A program made the position numbers and the translations under genes. Positions 1 to 8,346 of a stretch of DNA of 64,000 nt are shown here, one piece after another. Each line of letters starts with the position of its first letter. Positions within the stretch are counted from its first letter, which is position 1. This DNA comes from Flagellimonas hadalis. Lineage in GTDB: Bacteria > Bacteroidota > Bacteroidia > Flavobacteriales > Flavobacteriaceae. The stretch spans positions 161,602 to 225,601 of the forward strand of contig NZ_VNIK02000007.1 of NCBI RefSeq assembly GCF_007785775.2, written 5' to 3'. The notes beneath the pieces are model-generated. The model searched no databases, was not told where the DNA came from, and saw only the letters and a program-made list of their open reading frames with translations.

Positions 1-879
1 AACATGATCCAATTCACGCTCACATTGCCCATAATCCAATCAGCTTATGGGTCAAACGGTCTGGACAAGGTCATTGCCCCTAGAAACAAAACGGTTCTTG
101 GCCAGACCACAAAAAAAGGCACCAAAAAAACATCCCTACTCCTTGTGGATGATGATACGGATATTTTGGCCTATTTGGTCTCCATTTTCAAAAATGATTA
201 CACCATCCTGAAGGCACGGAACGGCAAGGAAGGCGTAGAAACGGCCATGGACCAACTTCCGGATCTGATCATCAGTGATATTATGATGCCGGTTCAAAAT
301 GGTATCGAACTCTGTAAGATCATTAAAAATGATGAACTCACCAGCCATATCCCTGTAGTTTTGCTTACGGCCAAGGCAGGAGAGGAAAACCAATTAAGAG
401 GGCTAGAGACCGGGGCCGACGCCTATGTGACCAAACCGTTCAGCCCTACTGTTTTGAAGGTGAGGGTAGAAAAACTTTTGGAAAATAGGATACGCCTTCA
501 ACAGCATTATTCCAAGACCTTCAAAGTGGACCCGGGACTTGTACCCACCAAGACAGAGACCGAGTTTTTGGGGCGACTCCAGCAAGTTCTGGACAAGAAC
601 ATCACAACCCCTGACTTTACCAGCGAAAAGTTTTCCCAACTGATGCACATGAGCCGTTCGCAGCTCCATAAAAAGTTACATGCCGTCACAGGAATGTCCA
701 CCACGGAATTTGTACGGACACAGCGCATCAACCTGGCCAAAGAACTACTGGCCGAATCCGATGCTTCCATCTCGGAAATTGCCTATCAGGTCGGGTTCAA
801 CACTCCTTCTTATTTCAACAAATGTTTCAAGGAGATTGTGGGCTGTACTCCAATCGAATACCTCTCCAAACAGGTGTAG
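1..879 (+). CDS. Hybrid two-component sensor/regulator, C-terminal part (REC + AraC HTH), 5' end cut by window
   Basis: The reading frame is open at the left edge, so this is the end of a longer protein. Counting from the Met at base 4, residues 3-10 (QFTLTLPI) look like the last strand of a histidine-kinase ATPase domain. A receiver domain follows at about 44-160: acidic pair D49/D50, phospho-acceptor D92 in SDIMMP, T122 and K144 in TKPF. An AraC-type double helix-turn-helix occupies about 185-288 and ends FNKCFKEIVGCTPIEYL. Kinase tail, REC and AraC in one chain is the layout of Bacteroidota hybrid two-component systems, which sense a periplasmic ligand and activate neighbouring loci. The sensor half is outside the window, so the ligand cannot be inferred. 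The target could be the exported-protein operon downstream or a locus off the left edge. Confidence 0.9.
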   Translation, partial: NMIQFTLTLPIIQSAYGSNGLDKVIAPRNKTVLGQTTKKGTKKTSLLLVDDDTDILAYLVSIFKNDYTILKARNGKEGVETAMDQLPDLIISDIMMPVQNGIELCKIIKNDELTSHIPVVLLTAKAGEENQLRGLETGADAYVTKPFSPTVLKVRVEKLLENRIRLQQHYSKTFKVDPGLVPTKTETEFLGRLQQVLDKNITTPDFTSEKFSQLMHMSRSQLHKKLHAVTGMSTTEFVRTQRINLAKELLAESDASISEIAYQVGFNTPSYFNKCFKEIVGCTPIEYLSKQV

Positions 880-891
880 GACAAAGCATTA

Positions 892-933
892 CCATCACTT
901 GAAACATATGTTCCATCATTGGAAACATATCTT
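892..933 (+). repeat. Two tandem 21-bp repeats, each with a palindromic GAAACATATGTTC-like core
   Basis: CCATCACTTGAAACATATGTT (892-912) is followed directly by a copy at 913-933 that differs at 3 of 21 positions. Each copy centres on a near-palindrome (GAAACATATGTTCC, GGAAACATATCTTCC). The unit length equals two helical turns, so both palindromes face the same side of the DNA, as in a tandem operator. The repeat begins 13 bp after the stop of the hybrid regulator and lies upstream of the exported-protein operon. Operator function is inference. Confidence 0.5.
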
Positions 934-999
934 CCATACCAAAGCTGTTGGCCAGCCTACATTTACATCCAACAATCACCTGCATTCATGCCCATCACC

Positions 1000-1146
1000 A
1001 TGAAAACCCAAATGGGACACGATAAAATATATATGAGTATAGACCATCTGAAAAGTGGGACATACCAATTGAACATTTTATTGGGAAACAAGGTGATAAA
1101 GGTCTTGGAGATCGAGAAGAAAGATATCAAGCACACAGACCTGTAA
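1000..1146 (+). CDS. Small ORF (48 aa) resembling a type IX secretion C-terminal sorting strand
   Basis: The ATG at 1000 opens a 48-residue frame whose middle, from SIDHLKSGTY to VIKVLEIEKK, resembles the last strands of type IX (Por) secretion C-terminal sorting domains (pattern: hydrophobic-x-L-x-SG-x-Y-x-L-x-I ... G-x-K-V-x-K). No signal peptide is visible. The same frame stays open back to the TAG stop of the upstream hybrid regulator, so it could be a decayed 3' fragment of a secreted protein rather than an independent gene. It lies in the 335-base stretch 880-1214, which otherwise holds only the tandem 21-bp repeat. Expression is uncertain. Confidence 0.35.
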   Translation: MKTQMGHDKIYMSIDHLKSGTYQLNILLGNKVIKVLEIEKKDIKHTDL

Positions 1147-1214
1147 CGGAAAGGACCATTCCCCCTCCCTCCTTCCCTTTAGCTAGATTGAATACAGAAC
1201 CATAAAATAGTATC

Positions 1215-2150
1215 ATGATGAGAAGAAAATTTCCATTCGTGTTGATATGCTGCCTTGCAGTATCATTTTCAACCCAGGCACAGTTTTTAAAAAAGCTCAA
1301 AAAAGCGGCTGAAAATGCTGCGGAACGGACCATCTTGAACCGGACCGATGAGGAAGTTTCCAAAGGAACGGACAAGACCATCGATTCCATAACCCAAGGA
1401 AAAAAGGGCAAAAAGAACAAAAAAGACAACTCAAAAAAGATAGGGGAAACCGAAAAAAACCTGGACTCAGCAAAACAACAAAACCAAGCCAAGGAAGCTG
1501 CCATGCAAAAAAAGATGGCAGGTTTGTTCGGAGGTGGCGGTCTAAAAGGCATTCCTGATGTTTATGAATTCTCGTACAGGGCCACAATGAAAATCACCTC
1601 CCAAAAAGATGAGAGCGATATACACTATTGGATGGAACCCGGCCAACGCTATTTTGGTAACAGGTACAACGATGACAAAACAAACAGTGTAACGGTCATG
1701 GACATGGAAAACCAAGCCATGGTGATGTTCACCGACGATGGCAAGCAAAAAATGGCCATGAAAATTCCGGCAGGTAAAAAAACAATTGAAAAGTTGACCA
1801 AAAAAATGGAAGAAAAGAACAAGGCAACTGCAGAAGATATCAAGGTCATTCCCATTGCGGGCAAGACCATTCTGGGCTACAATTGCGAAGGCTATCAAAT
1901 TACGAGCAAGGATGGCATTTCCAAAGTTTGGGTCACCAATGAGACCCCAGTGGGATACTTGGGCGGCATAGCCAACACGGAAGGCCTGCCGAGCAGTGTG
2001 TTGCCCATTGGCGAGAACACCATGTTCATGGAAATGCAGTTTGAGTCTGCCAAGAAGAAAAAGGACAACTTCAGCATGGTATGCACCGAACTGAAAGAAG
2101 AAAGCATGTCCATTGTAAAAGCGGAATATTCCACCATGGGTGGGTTTTAA
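1215..2150 (+). CDS. Exported DUF4412-like protein
   Basis: This is a 311-aa protein with a cleavable signal peptide (about 1-23, ending STQAQ). A very basic, Lys/Glu/Ala-rich helical stretch covers about 24-105 and includes KKGKKNKKDN. A Gly-rich spacer (LFGGGGLKGIPD) precedes a beta-rich domain from about 120 to the end. That domain, with runs such as MENQAMVMFTDDGKQKMAMK and ILGYNCEGYQI, matches my memory of DUF4412 proteins, which are common in Flavobacteria and share the same helical lead-in. No enzyme motif is seen. It is the first long gene of a co-directional run of exported proteins; the next gene starts 28 bp on. Met1 and Met2 (1218) are equivalent start choices. Location is probably periplasmic. 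Function unknown. Confidence 0.75.
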   Translation: MMRRKFPFVLICCLAVSFSTQAQFLKKLKKAAENAAERTILNRTDEEVSKGTDKTIDSITQGKKGKKNKKDNSKKIGETEKNLDSAKQQNQAKEAAMQKKMAGLFGGGGLKGIPDVYEFSYRATMKITSQKDESDIHYWMEPGQRYFGNRYNDDKTNSVTVMDMENQAMVMFTDDGKQKMAMKIPAGKKTIEKLTKKMEEKNKATAEDIKVIPIAGKTILGYNCEGYQITSKDGISKVWVTNETPVGYLGGIANTEGLPSSVLPIGENTMFMEMQFESAKKKKDNFSMVCTELKEESMSIVKAEYSTMGGF

Positions 2151-2178
2151 GATTATTTAATCACCATAGAATATTGAT

Positions 2179-2883
2179 ATGAAAAAAATATTGGGATACG
2201 CCATGCTTTTCTTGCTTATGGGCACTGGAATGCAGGCACAGGATTTTGACCTGGACGACATCATGGGCGAAGCGCAGGATTTCTTTGGCGAGGCACAGGA
2301 TGATGCCGAAAAAGCCGCAGATACTGAAGCTCAACGGAAATTTAAGGAGGCATTTAAAGATAAATTCAAAAAATGGGGGGAGTTTTCAGAAAATCTCGAT
2401 GATTATTCGCCTCAGACCAAATGCTTGTACCTAATGGCCAAATATATTTCGGAATTAGAAGCACTTAAGACAGAAACAGAAAAGGATAGTGACTGCAGAA
2501 GGACCTACGACCTGTTAGGGATGCAACTGATGGCCATGATGTCCAGCACCACGATTATGTTCTGTACGGAGGAATTATTCAACACTTTAGGTAAGTTGGG
2601 ACCAGAAATGTCACAAGAAGATATGGATTATATTTCCGAAATAAAAAAAGACTTTAATCTATTGTATGGTAAAGAGAAAAACACAGATTTTGAAAAAACC
2701 ATGGTACAGTTTTACATAAACGATTACGCCTTTGTAGACCCTTACTATGAAGATAATTTGTCGATAGAATTCACAAAAATAAATCAATACTTGCTGAAAT
2801 ACTTTCATCCGCTTTCCCTTATGAAAGAAGGCATGGCCATAAGCCAACAAATGGACAAGCTCAAACCTTGCACAGGGTATTAA
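2179..2883 (+). CDS. Exported protein of unknown function
   Basis: This 234-aa protein has a clear signal peptide (MKKILGYAMLFLLMGTGMQAQ). The mature part starts with an acidic segment containing a short duplicated phrase (EAQDFFGEAQDD), then a Lys/Glu-rich amphipathic stretch and a mostly helical body. Cysteines occur near the middle (KCLY, SDCRR, MFCTEE) and at the end (PCTGY), so disulfides are possible in the periplasm. I do not recognise the family. It lies 28 bp after the DUF4412-like gene and 16 bp before a lipoprotein gene, so it is very likely part of the same transcript. Confidence 0.65.
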   Translation: MKKILGYAMLFLLMGTGMQAQDFDLDDIMGEAQDFFGEAQDDAEKAADTEAQRKFKEAFKDKFKKWGEFSENLDDYSPQTKCLYLMAKYISELEALKTETEKDSDCRRTYDLLGMQLMAMMSSTTIMFCTEELFNTLGKLGPEMSQEDMDYISEIKKDFNLLYGKEKNTDFEKTMVQFYINDYAFVDPYYEDNLSIEFTKINQYLLKYFHPLSLMKEGMAISQQMDKLKPCTGY

Positions 2884-2899
2884 AACCAATCATTGTCCT

Positions 2900-3481
2900 A
2901 TGAAAATCAATAACTCCTATATAATTCCATTTGTTTCGTTCCTGCTCGTATCCTGTGGAAGGAAAGAAAGCAAGAAACCCGACCAAGATGCAACCAACAC
3001 CGTTGAACTGGTAAGGACAGTCAAGGATGTGCAAGAGAACCAGTCAAGTCTGGCGAATGAAACGCCTTTGACCAAGGAAGAATTTGCGTCATGGTTGCCG
3101 GGGACACTTTTAGGAATGCCCCTTACTTCCTCGACCATCAACATGCTTCCAGAAATTGGCTCCTGTAGCGCAACATATAGTGTAAAAAACAGGAGAATCA
3201 GGGTAATGGTCATTGATGGCGCTGGTGAAAAAGGAAACAATGCCGTTAGTTCCTACCGAATGTCCAGCACCATGGAATACGATGAGAAAGGTACTTGGGG
3301 CAGCACCAAAACAACAACCATCAGCGGCATCAAAGTAAAAGAATCCAGCCTGAAAAATGGCAAGTTCAACCTGTCCATGTTCTACAATAACCGATTTGCA
3401 GTTGACGTGGAGACCAATGAGGTGGGGCATGAAGAATTGGAACAACTCGTCAAGGAATTGAATTTGGAACAACTTAAATAA
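2900..3481 (+). CDS. Lipoprotein, paralogue of the one at 4655
   Basis: This 193-aa protein has a type II signal peptide with lipobox LLVSC, followed by a charged linker (GRKESKKPDQ). Its globular part shares a pattern with the lipoprotein at 4655-5239: a W-(L/F)-P-x-T-L-x-G-M-x-L motif, an invariant DGAGEKG motif in the middle, an (N/D)RFAV motif near the end and a closing xLxLxxLK helix. The two genes therefore come from one duplication, or form a pair that works together. No enzyme signature is visible. Spacing is 16 bp from the gene before and 8 bp to the gene after. Function unknown; envelope location is clear. Confidence 0.7.
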   Translation: MKINNSYIIPFVSFLLVSCGRKESKKPDQDATNTVELVRTVKDVQENQSSLANETPLTKEEFASWLPGTLLGMPLTSSTINMLPEIGSCSATYSVKNRRIRVMVIDGAGEKGNNAVSSYRMSSTMEYDEKGTWGSTKTTTISGIKVKESSLKNGKFNLSMFYNNRFAVDVETNEVGHEELEQLVKELNLEQLK

Positions 3482-3489
3482 ATGAAATC

Positions 3490-4017
3490 ATGAAAACAAG
3501 AACCATTATCCTCGCGATCGCATTCATAAGCATCGCCACACTCACAAAGGCCCAATCAAAGGCAACATCATTTAAAAATGGTAAAAAAATCATTTTGGCC
3601 ATTGACAATGAAACAAAAACAGTTGTGGATATCCTTCCAGCAGATGCCCTGCCAGACAAAACCATCGCAGCAAAAAAATACCCGGGCAGCATTTTTTTTG
3701 CTGGCATGCTATACGGGGAATCCAGCCGTTCGGTACATCCGCATGAGTACTCGGATATCAAAAAAAGACCATTTGCAAGCAACAGCTCCAAAACAGATTC
3801 CCGCTCAGTACGGCCCCATGAGTACTCGGATATCGAGAAAAGGACGTTCCTCTCCATAAAGAGCACTAAAAACTTTACGGTGGCGCCAAAAAAAGATGCC
3901 ATACTGACCTTTGATCTGTCGCAAACCTATATCCCCGGAGATACATTCATTCCTGGCGATACATTTCTTCCCGGAGATCAATTCTTACCTGGTGATCAGT
4001 TCCTACCTGGCGACTAA
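3490..4017 (+). CDS. Exported protein ending in five PGD hexapeptide repeats
   Basis: This 175-aa protein has a signal peptide (about 1-22, ending TKAQ). Two features stand out. First, a 17-residue phrase occurs twice in the middle: SRSVHPHEYSDIKKRPF, then SRSVRPHEYSDIEKRTF. Second, the C terminus is five near-identical six-residue units of the form (Y/F)-(I/L)-P-G-D-(T/Q), the last ending at the stop codon. Codons for PGD vary between units (CCC GGA GAT, CCT GGC GAT, CCT GGT GAT, CCT GGC GAC), so the repeat is kept at protein level. The HPHEY phrase could bind metal, but this is a guess. The gene starts 8 bp after the preceding lipoprotein gene. I do not recognise the family. Confidence 0.65.
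   Translation: MKTRTIILAIAFISIATLTKAQSKATSFKNGKKIILAIDNETKTVVDILPADALPDKTIAAKKYPGSIFFAGMLYGESSRSVHPHEYSDIKKRPFASNSSKTDSRSVRPHEYSDIEKRTFLSIKSTKNFTVAPKKDAILTFDLSQTYIPGDTFIPGDTFLPGDQFLPGDQFLPGD
3928..4014 (+). repeat. Five 18-bp coding repeats (PGD hexapeptide)
   Basis: The units are 3928-3945, 3946-3963, 3964-3981, 3982-3999 and a 15-bp last unit 4000-4014 directly before the stop. Third-codon positions differ freely while the encoded Pro-Gly-Asp is invariant. This indicates purifying selection on the peptide rather than recent slippage. Confidence 0.85.
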
Positions 4018-4089
4018 TTTCTTGTCATGTTTGACGAGAAGAAAAAAATGGTCGTATTAAAATCCAAGTAGCACAATCTTAAAACTTAA

Positions 4090-4632
4090 ATGATGCATTA
4101 TAGAAAATCATATTTCCACAATTATCTTTTTTCCATTTTAATGGTCGGAACCCTCTTGTTTTCTTGCAAAAATGCCGAAAAAAAGAAAGTTGCAGCGTCC
4201 ACTGGTGAACTTTCGGGCAACTTTGCCGTGGAGGTCACCATGGAAAACAAGGTGTTCCATATTGAACAAGAAGACTTGCTGCCTGCAAAACGAACCTTTG
4301 CAAACGATAGTATTTTACTTTTGTTCAGGGCGGATGGAAACCCGTTTCAGCTTAATTTGAACCTTACCCATACCGACGTTCTGGACAACCAAAGTGGAGA
4401 ATACAGCATCCCAGATGCGAATGCGGGAAAAATAAAAGTGGATCTCAACTTCTTCAATGCCGATAGGGATGTAAAAAGAACCAACAAACGGATCGTTTTC
4501 AAAAAAGGGATCATCACCATTAAAAAGTTAACAGCAAACAAGCTGGAAATGACCTTTACGGGCGAAGGCAGTGGAATGATAGAACGTGATGGCAATTTTC
4601 CGATTTCGGGCAAAATAAATGCCTCTTATTAA
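4090..4632 (+). CDS. Beta-rich lipoprotein of unknown function
   Basis: This 180-aa protein has a lipoprotein signal (lipobox LLFSC, Cys26) followed by a Lys-rich linker. The body alternates polar and hydrophobic residues in short strands and ends with ERDGNFPISGKINASY. It resembles small beta-barrel or beta-sandwich envelope lipoproteins, but I cannot name a family. Met1 and Met2 (4093) are both possible starts. The gap to the previous gene is 72 bp, the largest inside this run; the next gene begins 22 bp later. Confidence 0.6.
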   Translation: MMHYRKSYFHNYLFSILMVGTLLFSCKNAEKKKVAASTGELSGNFAVEVTMENKVFHIEQEDLLPAKRTFANDSILLLFRADGNPFQLNLNLTHTDVLDNQSGEYSIPDANAGKIKVDLNFFNADRDVKRTNKRIVFKKGIITIKKLTANKLEMTFTGEGSGMIERDGNFPISGKINASY

Positions 4633-4654
4633 AACCATAATCCATTGTAATCAA

Positions 4655-5239
4655 ATGAAAACAACATTGAAAATACTGGGCCTGATGTTGCTAATGGTCT
4701 CATGCAATACGCAGAACAAAAAAGACAACACCGTTGATGAAACCGTAAAAATGGGCAAAACCGTACAAGATTTGGCCAAACAGTCACAAGACTTAAAAGA
4801 AACCGTGCCTGTTTCCGAGGAAACACTCAACAATTGGTTTCCAAAAACCCTTCAGGGCATGGAACTCCAGAAAATAGTCAAAGGCACTTTGACGGGCTAC
4901 GGAATAAGCGGTGCCACGGCCACATACGAAGGCTCCGATAAAAGCAGATTAGTTGTGAACGTGAACGATGGTGCCGGGGAAAAGGGTACAATGCTCACCT
5001 CGCAGTACATTGCCTTCAAAAACCTGAACACTGATTCGGAAACCGATACTAAATCGGAAAAGATCCTGAACAACAACACCATGTTGGGTGTAGAAACTGT
5101 TTATAAAGCAGAAAAGAAGGTTTTGATCAACTTCCTGTACAAAGACCGATTTGCGGTAAACATGCAAGCGGACAATATAGAAAAACAAGCCGTTTGGAAT
5201 GCCCTCAAGGAACTTAAATTGGATAAGTTGTTTCATTGA
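4655..5239 (+). CDS. Lipoprotein, paralogue of the one at 2900
   Basis: The start was placed at the ATG at 4655 because it begins a perfect lipoprotein signal (lipobox LMVSC); the frame is open 36 bp further upstream but that part overlaps no signal sequence. The product is 194 aa. It shares with the lipoprotein at 2900-3481 the W-F-P-x-T-L-x-G-M motif, the DGAGEKG motif, the DRFAV motif and the final leucine-rich helix. The N-terminal linker carries a heptad-like stretch (VKMGKTVQDLAKQSQDLKETV) that may form a short coiled coil. Function unknown; envelope-anchored. Confidence 0.7.
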   Translation: MKTTLKILGLMLLMVSCNTQNKKDNTVDETVKMGKTVQDLAKQSQDLKETVPVSEETLNNWFPKTLQGMELQKIVKGTLTGYGISGATATYEGSDKSRLVVNVNDGAGEKGTMLTSQYIAFKNLNTDSETDTKSEKILNNNTMLGVETVYKAEKKVLINFLYKDRFAVNMQADNIEKQAVWNALKELKLDKLFH

Positions 5240-5301
5240 AACCCTGAACATACGGTTACAAAAAAGAAAAACCAAGGCGTTTCAATCTTGGAAAAACACA
5301 T

Positions 5302-8300
5302 ATGGAAGCGAAATTTAATAGAAGAGAATTTATCGAATTGGTCGGAATTGGTTCAGCAGGGCTTTCATTTTCACCGTTGTTGCTTTCGGGCTGTGACAGT
5401 AAAGATCCATCGGTACCATTTGGGGTATGGAAGGAAATGATCGCGGCATTGGAGCAAAGCCCTGACCATCTTCCGGGCAGAAGAAATACACTGGTTGCGG
5501 CCAAAGACCCCAAAGCCATGGCCGAATTTGTGCGTGACAGCCTGCAAATGATCCCTGAAGTAGGACAGTTTCTACACAATGCCAACCGTTGGTCCCTTTA
5601 TGGTACCGAAGGTGCCCTAAGATGTGGATTGGCCACCCCCCGCGAAAAGGCTGAAATATTAAAAGATATGCTCATTGAGGCTGGCTTTGAGGCAAAAGTG
5701 GTCTTGGAAGCAACCGAAATTACCGAAGAAGATGCAAAGCATATCGTATTTCGCGAAAATAGTGCAGCCTTTGCACCTCCCATCAGCAAAAAGCAACTCA
5801 AAAAATGGAAGAGGTTGCTAGGGGCAAACGACACCAATGGGAGTGTCCATCAAATACCTGGCCTTGATGAAAAATGCACGCAATTGGCAGATGAACTTGT
5901 TTCACAGCTTGATGAAAAACAATATGCTGCCATTAGACCCAATTCCTTCCGTTTCCACAAAAATGAGGTTCCTTCGGTAGTATATGTCCAGGACGGAACG
6001 GAAAAATACGCCCATGTTTTTGATTCTCGAGTAGCCGTTGGGCAGTTGCACCCAAGCAATAAGGGCAATATGTTCAAGGACGCCCCAAAAATTTCCGAGG
6101 TACGCGAAGAGGACATCAAGATTTCATTGACCTACAGGACGGCCATTGATTATTGGGAAGAAAGGGAACTCCTTTCCGGAACATGGAAACTGAGCGATCT
6201 AACCGGCAGCACCATGCAGATCTTGTTCATGAAGAATATGGATTTTACCCAGCAGGCCACCAAGTCCATTTCCGACATCAGCACATTTACACCCTGTTTC
6301 TCATATCAAAAATTTGATACGGATCTGTCCTTTATGGAAGAACGTTCGCTTGTGGGCGAGCCCATCTCCTTGGAAGGGGATGAAATCCTGCAACATATCG
6401 TGGTGCAGGAAGACAATGCCAAACCAGGAGATATCTCACGGGTGAAGTCAATTGAAGTGAAGGCGCATCCCATGACCTTTCCCAAAGTAAAACTGGAACT
6501 CTTCCCAAAGGACAAATCCGGTGCCATTGTTGAAGGCTTGTCGGCCGCCAACTTTACCATAACGGACAACGGCAAGACCATGAATGGATGGTTGGAACAA
6601 AATGTGCTTTCCCCAAGGATCATGCTGCTTTATGACACCTCTTTGAGTATGCCAGTGGAGTACCGTGGGGATGGCGCAAGGGACTTTTCGGAATCGCTTG
6701 AAGAGATGGTAAAGGAAATGTATCCGCATGCCAGGGTTACAAGCAAGGCGACCACTTCCAATATTTACACCTCCCTCTTAAAGGCCAAACAAAGTAGTCA
6801 GGACCTGATATTGTACGCTACCGATGGCCACAATGACGACCAATTCCAGACCGAGTACAAAGATGTGTACGAATCAGGACCACCTGCCATTTTGTTGAAT
6901 GTTTACAATGTTGATACGTTTTATAAACACCTACGGGAGAATTTCGAGTTCAAGGAGATTCCTGCCGATGATCAGGAAAAAACAAAGACAGAGATCCAAA
7001 AGATCATTTCACAGATGTCCTTTCCACCTTATGTGCTCACCTACCATTCATTTGAAGAGGAAAAAGAACATCGTATAAATGTTTCCATTAAAGAAAGGGG
7101 GATTTCGGATGAAGCCACCATCACATTTCCCCCTCCAAATGATCTCTATTTGGGCGAACGGATCATAGGGCTGTATGTAGAAATCAGTTGGAGGAACAAC
7201 AAAATAAAACGCACTTTGGCAGGGTGGGACAATTATCTGGACAAGGATCGTATTACACCCAGTCGAAAATATATTGACGATGTGCACGAAATGATGCTCG
7301 GTGGTGCCATGTTGGCCTTCGAACGGGAAGCCCCCACCTTGTCCGTAAGGCTTTCCGAGTACCTGAGGTCCCTGCTCAGCAATGAGGAATGGTTTATGGC
7401 ACAACAGGCGAACGACACACAAAAAGCCGTGGATGCATTGGAAAAAGGGACATTGGGTTACCCTCCGTTGTTACTTACCATGATGCAGCCATTGAGCGGG
7501 CATACTACTGGGGAGTCCGTTACCTATCCAACGCAATTCCGGTCCTGTTTACTTAGGATGAAGGCCGGCTACTATCAAAATAAATCCAAGGTATTGTTTG
7601 ACTACCTACCCACCGCAAAGTATACAAGTATCAGCAAATCGGGGAGCAAGAGGGACAACTTGTACGAAACCATCAAAAAGACGGCCCAATTTGCCTTTTT
7701 GGAAGAATCGGAATTTGACGACAGTGCCGTAAAACAATTGGAAGGGCATGAACTGGTCTGTTTGCACAATATCCGAAACGAACCCGAATATGGCTATAAC
7801 ATATTGAAAAGTAAGCACAAAGTTTTCCAAAACCGGATTTTTAGGGAGAACCAATTATCCTTTTTTGAGAAGAAAATGACTGTTACTTCCTACTATGAAG
7901 TGGATAAAAACACCGGGGAGCTCCGAGGGGTTCTGCCAGACGGAAGTGGAGGTGGGAGTTCCTCAACTATCGAACAATTGAAAGCCCTGGACAATGTGAT
8001 CAAGGAATATCAAAAAGTGTTGGCCGGAATACAACTCATGATGATGATCCCGGGCGCTGCTACTTCGGCGGCCCCGATCGTGGCATTGTACAGCATGACC
8101 TTGGTGAAACTATACGCATTCGCAACAGAGGCCATCATATTGATGAATCCCGATAAATTGGAAGGACAAGTCAACATGGCGCTGAAGGAATTGGCCTGTA
8201 ATGTGTATAAAAGCATCATTATGACCTTTATTGGAAAAATGGGGACCGGGAAAGCGCAGGGGGTCATCAATACTATGGATGGATTGGAAAACCTGATTGC

Positions 8301-8346
8301 CATGTCTGGAGGTAATTTTTCCTTTTTACCATGTCCGTCAGCATGA
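5302..8346 (+). CDS. Large Tat-type lipoprotein with VWA MIDAS motif and transglutaminase-like segment
   Basis: This is a 1014-aa protein. The N terminus has a twin arginine (NRREF, R7-R8), a hydrophobic stretch and a lipobox ending in Cys31, which suggests folded export through Tat followed by lipidation. At about 98-135 the run LYGTEGALRCGLATPREKAE looks like the core helix of a transglutaminase-like fold, but with Thr/Pro where the catalytic Cys would sit; the only nearby Cys is C108. A von Willebrand A-type domain starts near 438 with DTSLSM (D445, S447, S449, the metal-site DxSxS) and LYATDG further on. The C-terminal part has hydrophobic segments (about 910-945) and ends near a CPSA tail. 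It closes the exported-protein run, 62 bp after the preceding gene. A role in binding or scaffolding at the envelope is inference. Confidence 0.65.
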   Translation: MEAKFNRREFIELVGIGSAGLSFSPLLLSGCDSKDPSVPFGVWKEMIAALEQSPDHLPGRRNTLVAAKDPKAMAEFVRDSLQMIPEVGQFLHNANRWSLYGTEGALRCGLATPREKAEILKDMLIEAGFEAKVVLEATEITEEDAKHIVFRENSAAFAPPISKKQLKKWKRLLGANDTNGSVHQIPGLDEKCTQLADELVSQLDEKQYAAIRPNSFRFHKNEVPSVVYVQDGTEKYAHVFDSRVAVGQLHPSNKGNMFKDAPKISEVREEDIKISLTYRTAIDYWEERELLSGTWKLSDLTGSTMQILFMKNMDFTQQATKSISDISTFTPCFSYQKFDTDLSFMEERSLVGEPISLEGDEILQHIVVQEDNAKPGDISRVKSIEVKAHPMTFPKVKLELFPKDKSGAIVEGLSAANFTITDNGKTMNGWLEQNVLSPRIMLLYDTSLSMPVEYRGDGARDFSESLEEMVKEMYPHARVTSKATTSNIYTSLLKAKQSSQDLILYATDGHNDDQFQTEYKDVYESGPPAILLNVYNVDTFYKHLRENFEFKEIPADDQEKTKTEIQKIISQMSFPPYVLTYHSFEEEKEHRINVSIKERGISDEATITFPPPNDLYLGERIIGLYVEISWRNNKIKRTLAGWDNYLDKDRITPSRKYIDDVHEMMLGGAMLAFEREAPTLSVRLSEYLRSLLSNEEWFMAQQANDTQKAVDALEKGTLGYPPLLLTMMQPLSGHTTGESVTYPTQFRSCLLRMKAGYYQNKSKVLFDYLPTAKYTSISKSGSKRDNLYETIKKTAQFAFLEESEFDDSAVKQLEGHELVCLHNIRNEPEYGYNILKSKHKVFQNRIFRENQLSFFEKKMTVTSYYEVDKNTGELRGVLPDGSGGGSSSTIEQLKALDNVIKEYQKVLAGIQLMMMIPGAATSAAPIVALYSMTLVKLYAFATEAIILMNPDKLEGQVNMALKELACNVYKSIIMTFIGKMGTGKAQGVINTMDGLENLIAMSGGNFSFLPCPSA

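Noticed and set aside
3928..4014. 18-bp repeat array as a CRISPR or minisatellite
   Set aside because: The units are contiguous, in frame, and vary only at synonymous or conservative positions, so it is a coding repeat.
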